A DNA stretch of 7,792 nt from an uncultured Lachnospiraceae bacterium (GTDB lineage Bacteria; Bacillota; Clostridia; Lachnospirales; Lachnospiraceae), in contig CAJURU010000061.1 of NCBI GenBank assembly GCA_910588845.1, positions 1 through 7,792 on the forward strand, in the 5' to 3' direction. Position 1 is the stretch's first letter. Each line of letters starts with the position of its first letter. A program made the translations under genes and the position numbers. The notes beneath the pieces were generated by a model. That model did not search any database, was not told the origin of the DNA, and worked only from the letters and a program-made list of their open reading frames with translations. This document shows positions 1 through 6,422 of the stretch, piece by piece.

Positions 1-53
1 CTGGGCCTCCAGAGCCACAATCTGGCGCGCTAACCAACTGCGCTATACCCACC
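1..53 (-). tRNA. tRNA-His (GTG), 3' part cut by window edge
   Basis: Reading the minus strand, this is the 5' half of a tRNA. It has acceptor strand GTGGGTA preceded by the extra G(-1) typical of tRNA-His at 53, then T8-A9 and a GCGC D stem. The anticodon stem CCAGA/TCTGG encloses loop TTGTGGC, which gives anticodon GTG. The T arm and 3' acceptor strand lie outside the window. It is the last visible member of a four-gene tRNA operon. Confidence 0.95.
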
Positions 54-59
54 ATGTTT

Positions 60-97
60 CAGAGAAAACCCTGAATTCATTCTCTATACAGAGAAAA

Positions 98-98
<1 letters not shown>
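60..98. repeat. Short repeats in the Arg-His tRNA spacer
   Basis: The 10-base word CAGAGAAAAC occurs directly at 60-69 and 89-98. Between them TTCTCT (80-85) can pair with either AGAGAA at 61-66 or AGAGAA at 90-95; the latter forms a 6-bp hairpin with loop ATAC. In the polycistronic precursor this spacer can therefore fold in two alternative ways. A role in tRNA processing is possible but only inferred. No T-tract follows, so it is not an obvious terminator. Confidence 0.5.
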
Positions 99-171
<73 letters not shown>

Positions 172-176
172 ATAAC

Positions 177-247
177 AGCGGGTGATGGGAATCGAACCCA
201 CGTATCTAGCTTGGAAGGCTAGTGTTCTACCATTGAACTACACCCGC
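177..247 (-). tRNA. tRNA-Gly (TCC)
   Basis: This is a complete minus-strand cloverleaf. Acceptor GCGGGTG pairs perfectly with CACCCGC. The D arm reads GTTCAATGGTAGAAC, the anticodon loop is CTTCCAA with anticodon TCC, and the T arm contains GGTTCGATTCC. The discriminator is T and CCA is not encoded. The spacer to tRNA-Arg is 5 nt and to tRNA-Pro 11 nt, consistent with one precursor transcript. Confidence 0.97.
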
Positions 248-258
248 ATATAACATCA

Positions 259-333
259 TCGGGGTGACAGGATTCGAACCTGCGACCTCCTGGTCCCAAA
301 CCAGGCGCTCTAGCCAAGCTGAGCCACACCCCG
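259..333 (-). tRNA. tRNA-Pro (TGG)
   Basis: This is a complete minus-strand cloverleaf and the first gene of the tRNA operon. Acceptor CGGGGTG pairs with CACCCCG. The anticodon stem CCTGG/CCAGG encloses loop TTTGGGA, which gives anticodon TGG, and the T arm contains GGTTCGAATCC. The discriminator is A and CCA is not encoded. The mature 5' end lies about 29 nt downstream of the predicted transcription start of the consensus promoter at 369-397. Confidence 0.97.
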
Positions 334-368
334 AGGACCGAATCACGATTCCTCATGACGCAAGCTAT

Positions 369-397
369 ATTATATGTGATACTTGTCGAAATGTCAA
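369..397 (-). promoter_or_regulatory. Consensus sigma-A promoter of the tRNA operon
   Basis: The minus strand carries a perfect -35 TTGACA (392-397), a spacer of exactly 17 bp (375-391) and a perfect -10 TATAAT (369-374). The predicted start is near 362, leaving a short leader before tRNA-Pro. Twelve of twelve consensus bases with ideal spacing is what is expected of a strong stable-RNA promoter. It begins 12 nt after the stop codon of the phosphodiesterase gene, with no terminator visible between them. Confidence 0.93.
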
Positions 398-409
398 CAA
401 CTTTTTTAT

Positions 410-892
410 TTATTTTAAATATTTTATAATAAAGTGCGCTTCACCGCTGCTGTCAATCTCCATCAGCGCATATGAGGGCCTGTGTCCATCCTGCCTTGGA
501 TAAGACACGCTCCCCGGATTCAGCATAGTAATCCCCTTACTATAATCTAAAAACGGCCTGTGGGTATGCCCAAACATTGCAATATCCATGCCGCGCCCCA
601 GCGCCTCCTTGCGCAAATCTTCAATGCCCATAGCCACATAATAGTAATGCCCATGGGTAATCAGCGCCTTATATTTTCCTATCTCAATTTCTTTCTCTCT
701 TTCCAAATCAGAAAAAAAATCATTATTGCCGGCAACAATCTCCACCGGGCACTTTGCCAGCTCGTTTATGTATTCCTCGCCGCCCTCCACATCTCCAAGG
801 TGTATCAGCAAGTCTATATTCGGCTCACGCTCTAAGATTTCCGTCAAGTTGCCATGCCTTCCATGCGTATCGCTTATAATCAATATTCTCAT
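410..892 (-). CDS. yfcE: YfcE/YsnB-type metallophosphoesterase
   Basis: This 160-residue cytoplasmic protein belongs to the small calcineurin-like phosphoesterases of the YfcE/MJ0936 type, which hydrolyse phosphodiesters (often shown with bis-pNPP) using two metal ions. The full metal-binding set is visible: D8 and H10 in SDTHG, D34 in HLGD, N57 in GNND, H80 in THGH, and H109 and H111 in GHTH. Length fits the family. The ATG at 892 is preceded by AGGGG about 8 nt upstream. It is the last gene of the five-gene run, 38 nt after the RdgB gene. The physiological substrate of this family is unsettled. Pairing with RdgB hints at nucleotide housekeeping, which is inference. No terminator is seen before the tRNA promoter. 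Confidence 0.92.
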   Translation of the reverse strand: MRILIISDTHGRHGNLTEILEREPNIDLLIHLGDVEGGEEYINELAKCPVEIVAGNNDFFSDLEREKEIEIGKYKALITHGHYYYVAMGIEDLRKEALGRGMDIAMFGHTHRPFLDYSKGITMLNPGSVSYPRQDGHRPSYALMEIDSSGEAHFIIKYLK

Positions 893-930
893 AACATCAC
901 CCCTAACCTTTAAGCCGCTTACATCCCTAG

Positions 931-1536
931 CTATACCGCCAATGATTCCAATTTCCGCCTCATAGCAGAGAGCGCCTTGCCTCTGTGGCTCAACTGATTT
1001 TTCAGTTCCGGCGACAATTCCGCTGTGGAACAGCCGTACTCGTCCAGATAGAAAATAGGATCATAACCAAAACCATTGGCCCCAGACGGCTCCCAGCCAA
1101 TATAGCCCTCAATTGTCCCTCTGGTAACACAGATTTCCCCATGTTTATCCGCCGCGGCAATGGCGCATACAAACCGCGCCGTACGCTTTTCTTTGGGTAC
1201 TCCCTCCATACGTTCGAGAATCTTTTGATTTTTAATTTTATAGGGCGTATCTTCTCCCAGATACCTCGCTGAGTAAATTCCTGGTTCTTTGCCCAGGTAA
1301 TCTATCTCCAAACCGGAATCGTCGGCAAACACAACCACACCCTCTTCCTCAAGCTGCGCTGCAACAGCATTGGCCTTAATGCTTGCATTCTCCTCAAAGC
1401 TCTTCCCATCTTCGACAATCTTGAGATCAATGCCGGCCTCCCGCATAGATTGTATTTCCATATCCCAATCACAGAGAATGCTGCGAATTTCCCCCATTTT
1501 GTCCTGATTTCCTGTTGCAAATATCACTTTTTTCAT
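931..1536 (-). CDS. rdgB: RdgB/HAM1 family XTP/dITP pyrophosphatase
   Basis: This 201-residue cytoplasmic enzyme hydrolyses non-canonical purine nucleoside triphosphates (dITP, ITP, XTP) to the monophosphate and pyrophosphate, keeping deaminated purines out of DNA and RNA. Family signatures are present in order: N-terminal ATGNQDK (7-13), the acidic DDSGLEID (72-79), PGIYSARY (85-92), the base-recognition segment GFGYDP (155-160) and C-terminal SHRGKAL (183-189). Length is normal and no key residue is missing. The ATG at 1536 follows AAAGGAAA at good spacing. It lies 35 nt after the amidase gene and 38 nt before the phosphodiesterase gene, with no terminator in either gap. Confidence 0.96.
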   Translation of the reverse strand: MKKVIFATGNQDKMGEIRSILCDWDMEIQSMREAGIDLKIVEDGKSFEENASIKANAVAAQLEEEGVVVFADDSGLEIDYLGKEPGIYSARYLGEDTPYKIKNQKILERMEGVPKEKRTARFVCAIAAADKHGEICVTRGTIEGYIGWEPSGANGFGYDPIFYLDEYGCSTAELSPELKNQLSHRGKALSAMRRKLESLAV

Positions 1537-1571
1537 CTGTAATTTCCTTTCTTATTGTACGTTCAGAAATC

Positions 1572-2609
1572 TTAAAACCCTTCATCCAGCGCGCGCACAA
1601 TGGCATCGTAAATTCCTTGCGCCGCCCTTTTCTGATACCCTGGAGACGTCAGGTTATCTAATTCTTCTTGATTTGTCATAAATCCAACTTCAATTAATGC
1701 CACCGGGACCTCGCTGTTACGGATAATGTAAATGCTGTTGCCGTACGTCACGCCGTTATCCTTACTGCCCATAGATGCAGTGATCTCCTCCAGGCAGATC
1801 TGCGCCAGACGTTTGCTGCTGAAACCTTCCTCGCTTTTCAGCTCGTCATACATAACTTCCGTTCCATTGTACCCTGACATCAGTCCATCCACCGTGGAAT
1901 TGCTGTGCACGCTGATAAATAAATTAGCCCCCGCCTTGCCGCCAAGCTGCGCCCGCTGCTCAAACGTGGGGTTGACATCCTCCGTCCTGGTATAGTAGAC
2001 GCCAATATTCCTGTCATTTTTATCTAAAAGCTCTTTTAACTCTCTGACAATGGCAAGGTTAATGTCCTTCTCCATGATCCCCTGCTTGATAGCTCCAGGG
2101 GCTCCGCCGCCATGTCCGGCGTCAATCGCTATGACCTTGTCATAAATATCCTGCGGCCGCAGGAAATCTAGGTACAGACGTCCATCCTCCACTGTGCACT
2201 GCGGTTCATAGACGGCGTCCATGGTAATCTCTATCCGCCCATCCGCCATATAAAGATCATTGATATGATTACTCCTGCCCAACAGCGGATGTTCTACAAA
2301 ATAATCATTTGCGACTTCGGGTATCTGAACGGTTATCAATTGTTTGACATAGTCATTCTCAATCAATACCTCCTCCATTCCCATACCCTCGGGCAGTTCA
2401 ATACAAAGCTGCTGTTCAAACTCCGCCTCGTCCGTCTCTTCCGCCTGCTCCGTATTATATTCAAGCATCTGCAAGCCGGACATCTGCTGATTCTGCTGTT
2501 GATTTTGCACCTCCTGCCCATATGTGTCAGTATAATACATAAATGCTGCGCTCACAGCGATTGTCAATGCCAAACACAGCGATGAAATTTTTAGTATCTT
2601 ACTCTCCAT
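1572..2609 (-). CDS. Exported N-acetylmuramoyl-L-alanine amidase (Amidase_3)
   Basis: This 345-residue protein is predicted to act outside the membrane, cleaving the MurNAc-L-Ala amide bond of peptidoglycan. Residues 1-26 form a signal peptide or signal anchor, with hydrophobic stretch 8-24. A Gln/Asn-rich then acidic linker covers about 32-66. A beta-rich segment of about 66-157, resembling an AMIN-type wall-targeting domain, leads into the catalytic domain at 158-345. Zinc ligands are H166 in IDAGHGG, E180 and H235 in SVHSNS, and the catalytic glutamate is E307 in IEVGFMTN. The ATG at 2609 is preceded by GAGGAG at short spacing. No CWLP, SH3 or SPOR repeats are present. Whether it is a sporulation amidase (CwlD-like) or vegetative cannot be told, so no symbol is given. 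Confidence 0.93.
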   Translation of the reverse strand: MESKILKISSLCLALTIAVSAAFMYYTDTYGQEVQNQQQNQQMSGLQMLEYNTEQAEETDEAEFEQQLCIELPEGMGMEEVLIENDYVKQLITVQIPEVANDYFVEHPLLGRSNHINDLYMADGRIEITMDAVYEPQCTVEDGRLYLDFLRPQDIYDKVIAIDAGHGGGAPGAIKQGIMEKDINLAIVRELKELLDKNDRNIGVYYTRTEDVNPTFEQRAQLGGKAGANLFISVHSNSTVDGLMSGYNGTEVMYDELKSEEGFSSKRLAQICLEEITASMGSKDNGVTYGNSIYIIRNSEVPVALIEVGFMTNQEELDNLTSPGYQKRAAQGIYDAIVRALDEGF

Positions 2610-2680
2610 GTCTCTCCTCTTAGTAACTTTTCAACTCTTTCGCACTTTCCCACCCACAAATACACAATACTTGGTATAAA

Positions 2681-4396
2681 TTATCTGTGCTGCGCAGAAG
2701 CGCTGTACGCTTTAATACAGAGATTGCATTTCTGGTTCTTCTCCGTATTCTCCCAGTGATTGCCGCCGATGCTGATATACCCCTCCCCATCTTTCAAATC
2801 CACGTTGGCTGTCATCTCATCCGCCATATATTCAATCGCCAAGGGATGCACGGAACCTGGCGTGGTAATATGAAGAACAATTGCATATTTATTACCTTTT
2901 TCTACCAGAATATCCTTGTCAAACTTAACGGTATAATAACCGGCATTGGCAACATTTCCCTCTGCAACCTTTTCACGTTTTTGTAAAGAATCCTTATCTT
3001 TAAAATCCCGTACAATAAAAATTTCATAGGACGTCTCCTTACCGGTGGCATAGAAACCCGCTGCCTTTAATTTCTCGCGTGACTTCGCTGTAAAGACATT
3101 TGCCCCATAAATACTATCCATATTATACCCAAGCTGCCCTACCCAGCCGCACAAATCCGACTGGTAAATCCTGTCATAATTGTCCGCCTCCTCAATTCCC
3201 GTATACGCGACGTTGTGAATACCGATATTCACATCGTAATAAGACACATAGAAAAAGCCCCCGTCGCCAAAATCACTCCCCCAGCTGTTCTGGCAGAGGA
3301 AAGCCCCGTCGCCCTCCACCTCTGTGTTAAAATTCTCCCTGGGATAATTATCATCCCATCCGATAATCATGATTTCATGGTTTGGTTTCTCAGCGCCTAT
3401 ATAACAATATGCAGATTTTTCCTGATTATAATAGGGAGAATACGATTGGGCGTTCGTCAACGCACTGTATATCGCGGTCTGTACGCCGCCATACTTGAAA
3501 ACAAATTCTTTTACCTTTTCATAATCCTTGCCCTCAATAAGCTGGATTTCCTGCACATGCTTTACCGCCTGCAAACCGTCCCGTGATTCCCCATCCCCAT
3601 AGGGATCATCCTTCTCAAATACCGGTCCCTGCCAGGATGCGAGATAGGCCATACCCATTGTATATTCGCCGCCGGCAGCCTGTTCCAACACAAAGCTATT
3701 CTGTATCGACATATGGTCTGGGGAAAATTCCTGTACTTCCTCCGGCAACAACGCAGACTCCATGGCTGCAAGCGCCGCAAAAGCCCAGCATGTTCCGTAA
3801 GGGCCTTGGTTTTTAACTTGAGGCGTACGCTGCCTGTCCCTTAAATCATACTGCGGCGGCAGTATACTGCTCTCCTCGGCCTTATTGACCGCTACTCCCT
3901 GGTTTTTCTCAATATCCCAGTTATAATCAAAACGGAGCTTCTCGGCAACAGCCTGCACGGGCACGTAATAATCCCCATTCCTGCACAACATAGGAGATTG
4001 TAACTCCTCTTCGTGCTTATTTACTGTAAAGTTGTCCTCATTTAACTGGAAGGTAATTACATCTGAACGTTTTTCCAAAACCAGTTTTTTCTCGTCATAA
4101 ATATGGGAGCCGCAATTGAAGCTCTCCCCCAGCATGGAAACCGGCACCATGATATTTAAGTTATCATCCATATAAACGCCGTCTTTCTCACTCGTCAATT
4201 CTTTGTTTCCCACCAGTACGGACAACGGTTTATTGTTGACCGTCTCAGCAATCATCGGATTCCATATTTTTTGCTCCAGCCAGGCGCCCCGGAATTCCTC
4301 TATCTCCTGAGTTTTTGCGTCAATGCTGGAAAACTTAATCGCCAGAGCAAGAAAAAGCAAAGCCGCCATTGCTATGTATTTTTTTGAATATCGCAC
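2681..4396 (-). CDS. Exported papain-like (C1) peptidase with CuAO-like N-domain
   Basis: This 571-residue secreted protein has a GTG start at 4396, with AAAGGG 6 nt upstream overlapping the end of the methyltransferase gene. Residues 1-27 are a signal peptide. Residues 50-171 look like a copper-amine-oxidase-type N-terminal domain, best seen in the segment around YYVPVQAVAEKL (143-154) and W160. The papain fold runs from about 180 to 400, with oxyanion-hole Q197, catalytic C203 in GTCWAF, H340 in NHEIMIIGWDD and N370 in QNSWG, so the active site is complete. The remaining ~170 residues match the place and size of the beta-rich lectin-like domain seen in clostridial relatives (inference). A typical papain propeptide is absent. 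The substrate is unknown; linkage to the amidase suggests a role at the cell surface. Confidence 0.9.
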   Translation of the reverse strand: MRYSKKYIAMAALLFLALAIKFSSIDAKTQEIEEFRGAWLEQKIWNPMIAETVNNKPLSVLVGNKELTSEKDGVYMDDNLNIMVPVSMLGESFNCGSHIYDEKKLVLEKRSDVITFQLNEDNFTVNKHEEELQSPMLCRNGDYYVPVQAVAEKLRFDYNWDIEKNQGVAVNKAEESSILPPQYDLRDRQRTPQVKNQGPYGTCWAFAALAAMESALLPEEVQEFSPDHMSIQNSFVLEQAAGGEYTMGMAYLASWQGPVFEKDDPYGDGESRDGLQAVKHVQEIQLIEGKDYEKVKEFVFKYGGVQTAIYSALTNAQSYSPYYNQEKSAYCYIGAEKPNHEIMIIGWDDNYPRENFNTEVEGDGAFLCQNSWGSDFGDGGFFYVSYYDVNIGIHNVAYTGIEEADNYDRIYQSDLCGWVGQLGYNMDSIYGANVFTAKSREKLKAAGFYATGKETSYEIFIVRDFKDKDSLQKREKVAEGNVANAGYYTVKFDKDILVEKGNKYAIVLHITTPGSVHPLAIEYMADEMTANVDLKDGEGYISIGGNHWENTEKNQKCNLCIKAYSASAQHR

Positions 4397-4408
4397 GAAA
4401 ATCCCTTT

Positions 4409-5617
4409 CTAAGAGTTGTATGTTGTACTATTGTCCCCGGCTGCGCCGCCTTTCGCCTGCGCATCCTGTGAACGCGGCTTTCTAGGCGGTTTGGGGCCTA
4501 AAAACTGATAATAATAAGTTTTCATCATGCCATTGTAAATTTTGCGGTTCTTGTCCGCCTTTTTGCCGATGCAGCGTTCCGCATCTTCATAGGCAGTAAT
4601 CAAGTAAGCCGACCAGCTGTCCAGGCGGGCCATCGCCTCGCCAATTTCGCGGTACAAAGACGGAAGAGCGTCACGCTCCTCCATCCTCTCGCCATAAGGC
4701 GGATTGCTGATAAGAAAACCATATTTCTTGGGATGGTTCAACGCCGAAACCGGCCGCTGTTGAAAGTGAATCAAATGCTCTACGCCCGCGCGCCTGGCAT
4801 TGTCCCTGGCAACCTTTACAATTTCCCCGTCAATATCATACCCCTGGATATCCACGGAAATATTTAAATCCACAAGCTCTCTGGCCTCTTCCACAGTCTC
4901 CTCCCATAATTTCTGCTCTATAAGGTTTGTCCATCTCTGAGCCGTAAAACTGCGGTTCATGCCCGGAGCTGTATTGGACGCAAGCATCGCCGCCTCTATG
5001 GGAAACGTACCGCTTCCGCAAAAGGGATCTACCAGAATCCGATCGCGCCTCCACGGTGTTAGCATAATCAAAGACGCCGCCAAAGTCTCTGTTATCGGCG
5101 CCTTGCCTGATAAAATCCGATACCCTCTCTTATGCAGGGAATCTCCGGAGGTATCAAGAGCCGCCACCACTTCGTCTTTCATCAGAAAAAGGCGCAGTGG
5201 GTAAGAAGCCCCATCCTCCGCAAACCACTGCTGATGATAGCACTCCTTCATACGTTCCACTATCGCCTTCTTCGTAACAGACTGGATATCAGAAGGAGAA
5301 AATAGTTTGCTTTTGATGGAAGACGCCTTCGCCACCCAGAACTTCCCATCTGCTGGGATAAACTCTTCCCAGGGGAGCTTCTTAATCCCTTGAAACAGAT
5401 CCTCAAACGATTCCGCATGAAACTGCCCCGTCTTCAACAGGACACGCTCTGCTGTGCGCAGAAAGATATTGGCGCGGCAAATTGCCTCCGCATCTCCCTC
5501 AAAGGTCACTCTTCCATCCTCTACCTTTGTAATCTCATATCCAAGTTCATATATTTCTCTTTTCAGTACCGCCTCTAGCCCAAAATGGCAGGGGGCTATC
5601 AATTCATATAATTTCAT
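4409..5617 (-). CDS. rlmL: THUMP-domain class I SAM-dependent rRNA methyltransferase (RlmL/YpsC type)
   Basis: This 402-residue cytoplasmic enzyme is of the type that makes N2-methylguanosine in 23S rRNA, using S-adenosylmethionine. The N-terminal ferredoxin-like and THUMP region covers about 1-160 and starts with the family-like ELIAPCHFGLEAVLKRE. The Rossmann methyltransferase domain follows, with SAM-binding motif DPFCGSGTFPIEAA (197-210), acidic motif GYDID (259-263) and catalytic NPPYGER (305-311). The start chosen is the ATG at 5617, not the in-frame ATG at 5635, because GGAGAGG lies 4 nt before it and the upstream ATG has no ribosome binding site and sits only ~8 nt from the predicted transcript start. 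Length fits single-domain Gram-positive RlmL rather than the ~700-residue RlmKL fusion. The C-terminal ~25 residues are polar and probably disordered. It is the first gene of the five-gene run. Confidence 0.92.
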   Translation of the reverse strand: MKLYELIAPCHFGLEAVLKREIYELGYEITKVEDGRVTFEGDAEAICRANIFLRTAERVLLKTGQFHAESFEDLFQGIKKLPWEEFIPADGKFWVAKASSIKSKLFSPSDIQSVTKKAIVERMKECYHQQWFAEDGASYPLRLFLMKDEVVAALDTSGDSLHKRGYRILSGKAPITETLAASLIMLTPWRRDRILVDPFCGSGTFPIEAAMLASNTAPGMNRSFTAQRWTNLIEQKLWEETVEEARELVDLNISVDIQGYDIDGEIVKVARDNARRAGVEHLIHFQQRPVSALNHPKKYGFLISNPPYGERMEERDALPSLYREIGEAMARLDSWSAYLITAYEDAERCIGKKADKNRKIYNGMMKTYYYQFLGPKPPRKPRSQDAQAKGGAAGDNSTTYNS

Positions 5618-5621
5618 CCGG

Positions 5622-5628
5622 CCTCTCC
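5622..5628 (-). promoter_or_regulatory. Ribosome binding site that fixes the methyltransferase start
   Basis: GGAGAGG lies 4 nt (7 nt from its GGAG core) upstream of the ATG at 5615-5617. The alternative ATG at 5633-5635 is preceded only by AT-rich sequence with no purine-rich Shine-Dalgarno match. This decides the shorter 402-residue reading. Confidence 0.8.
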
Positions 5629-5649
5629 ATGACAAATTGTGATAATTCT

Positions 5650-5678
5650 ATATTATCTTCTTGGTTCCCGGCTGTCAA
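5650..5678 (-). promoter_or_regulatory. Sigma-A promoter of the five-gene operon
   Basis: The minus strand has a perfect -35 TTGACA (5673-5678), a 17-bp spacer and -10 TAATAT (5650-5655). The predicted start is near 5643, giving a leader of about 26 nt to the methyltransferase ATG at 5617. The promoter lies inside the 3' end of the rhodanese gene, and the first three bases of its -10 box are that gene's TAA stop codon. It would drive the methyltransferase, peptidase, amidase, RdgB and phosphodiesterase genes. Confidence 0.85.
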
Positions 5679-6018
5679 CATTTTTATCAACGGCTGCACT
5701 CTGCTGAGAAGAAGTATGCTTCTGCCTGTTTTGGACTACCGCCTGAAATCCGCCTACCACTGTCACGGTGCGATAACCCTCTCTGCTGAGATCCCTGGCC
5801 GCCATCAAGCTGCTGGAGCCTCTGTCACAATATAGAATATATAATTTATCCTTGGGAAGATATTTCCGGTACATCTTTAAGTCCTCGAAGGGAATATTTC
5901 TCGCTCCCTCCACATGAACTTCCTCAAACTCTTCCTTACTGCGCAAATCAATGACCCATGCATCCGGACGCTTGCGGTATTCGTTGAATTCTCGGATACT
6001 GATTGTCTGAAATTCCAT
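5653..6018 (-). CDS. Single-domain rhodanese-like protein
   Basis: This 121-residue cytoplasmic protein has one rhodanese domain (about 1-95). It contains VIDLRSKEEFEEVHVEGARNIP (first 20 residues of this match at 22-41), the typical rhodanese entry motif, and an active-site loop starting at C64 in YCDRGSSS, followed by a helix and VVGGFQA (87-93). The intact cysteine suggests sulfurtransferase capability. The loop has Asp and Ser where many members have Arg, so the substrate is open. The C-terminal tail (about 96-121) is polar and probably disordered. The ATG at 6018 is preceded by AGAGAGGTGAT at good spacing. The gene starts 108 nt after the Asn-rich gene and ends inside the promoter of the next operon, without a terminator of its own. 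Confidence 0.88.
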   Translation of the reverse strand: MEFQTISIREFNEYRKRPDAWVIDLRSKEEFEEVHVEGARNIPFEDLKMYRKYLPKDKLYILYCDRGSSSLMAARDLSREGYRTVTVVGGFQAVVQNRQKHTSSQQSAAVDKNVDSREPRR

Positions 6019-6039
6019 AGAATCACCTCTCTAACATGC

Positions 6040-6079
6040 AGAAACAGATCACCGAATGTGTCTTCGATAATCTGTTTCT
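6040..6079. repeat. 10-bp perfect inverted repeat before the rhodanese gene
   Basis: AGAAACAGAT (6040-6049) and ATCTGTTTCT (6070-6079) are perfect inverted copies separated by 20 nt. An inner CGAA/TTCG pair (6053-6056, 6063-6066) closes a 6-nt loop, so the RNA could form one long two-part hairpin. No T-run follows on either strand, which argues against a terminator. It lies just downstream of a TATAAT box, so it is either a 5'-end leader hairpin of the rhodanese mRNA or an operator across the start point. Confidence 0.7.
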
Positions 6080-6081
6080 AC

Positions 6082-6110
6082 ATTATATTATGCAGTATTC
6101 AGTTTTTCTG
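6082..6110 (-). promoter_or_regulatory. Possible promoter of the rhodanese gene
   Basis: A perfect TATAAT (6082-6087, minus strand) lies 64 nt before the rhodanese ATG, but the -35 position at 17 bp reads CAGAAA, only 3 of 6 matches. The overlapping CATAATATA (6084-6092) also fits the CATAnnnTA -10 pattern of mother-cell sigma factors E/K, without a convincing -35. The region is AT-rich, so either match could be chance. The rhodanese may instead be read from upstream. Confidence 0.4.
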
Positions 6111-6126
6111 TACCTAATTACCTCTC

Positions 6127-6390
6127 TTAGGAACGATGGCAGTCAGAGCCGCTTGCATTGGTACCGTTCTGTGCATTGGTATTCTTAGCGTAGCTGTTTG
6201 TCCCATTCTGAGAAGATGCATTTCTTGCATTGTTCTGAGAGGATGCATTTCTCGCATTGTTCTGAGAGGATGCATTTCTCGCGTTATTCTGGGAAGATGC
6301 ATTTCTCGCATTGTTCTGAGAATTTGCATTCTTGCTGCTGTTTTCATAAGAATTTGTTCCCTTATTCTGCATATCGCTGTTTTTTGCCAT
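6127..6390 (-). CDS. Asn/Ser/Gln/Ala-rich repeat protein, predicted spore protein
   Basis: This 87-residue protein contains almost no hydrophobic residues and is dominated by Asn, Ser, Ala and Gln. Residues 24-59 are four perfect copies of SQNNARNAS. GTNSY occurs on both sides (11-15 and 63-67), and GTNAS follows near 76-80. It ends in DCHRS, giving a single cysteine. Translation is well supported by AGGAGG 8 nt before the ATG at 6390. A promoter at 6423-6453 differs at one base from the sigma-G consensus, so forespore expression is predicted. The composition recalls gamma-type small acid-soluble spore proteins (SspE), which serve as amino acid stores, but I see no specific SASP motif, so that assignment is hypothesis. 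A generic disordered low-complexity protein is the alternative. Confidence 0.8.
   Translation of the reverse strand: MAKNSDMQNKGTNSYENSSKNANSQNNARNASSQNNARNASSQNNARNASSQNNARNASSQNGTNSYAKNTNAQNGTNASGSDCHRS
6214..6321 (-). repeat. Four tandem 27-bp repeats inside the Asn-rich gene
   Basis: Units lie at 6295-6321, 6268-6294, 6241-6267 and 6214-6240, each encoding SQNNARNAS. Every difference between units is a synonymous third-position change: TCT/TCC, AAC/AAT, AAT/AAC and GCG/GCA. Each unit carries ATGCAT. A tandem array with no spacers excludes a CRISPR. The wobble-only divergence supports this reading frame as the coding one. Confidence 0.95.
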
Positions 6391-6422
6391 GATAATTTCC
6401 TCCTAAATTTTTTATGCGTTGT

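Noticed and set aside
384..416. Plus-strand terminator (imperfect TTGTCGA/TCAACAA stem followed by T-rich sequence)
   Set aside because: The stem is short with a mismatch and no plus-strand gene lies upstream for it to serve. It overlaps the tRNA promoter -35 box and the end of the phosphodiesterase gene.
264..503. Plus-strand open frame of 79 residues starting inside tRNA-Pro
   Set aside because: Its start is antisense to a tRNA and its rest is antisense to the phosphodiesterase gene. Such TGFEPATSW-type reads are a known tRNA artefact.
2610..2680. Separate promoter for the amidase gene in the 71-nt gap
   Set aside because: I found no credible -35/-10 pair or hairpin there. Co-transcription from the promoter at 5650-5678 is simpler.
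5618..5635. Upstream ATG at 5635 as start of the methyltransferase
   Set aside because: It has no Shine-Dalgarno match and would lie about 8 nt from the predicted transcript start, whereas the ATG at 5617 has GGAGAGG and matches the family N-terminus.
6040..6079. Inverted repeat as a Rho-independent terminator for the Asn-rich gene
   Set aside because: No T-run follows the stem on either strand, and the stem is AT-rich with a large internal loop.
6214..6321. CRISPR-like array
   Set aside because: The 27-bp units are directly abutting with no unique spacers and they encode a peptide repeat.
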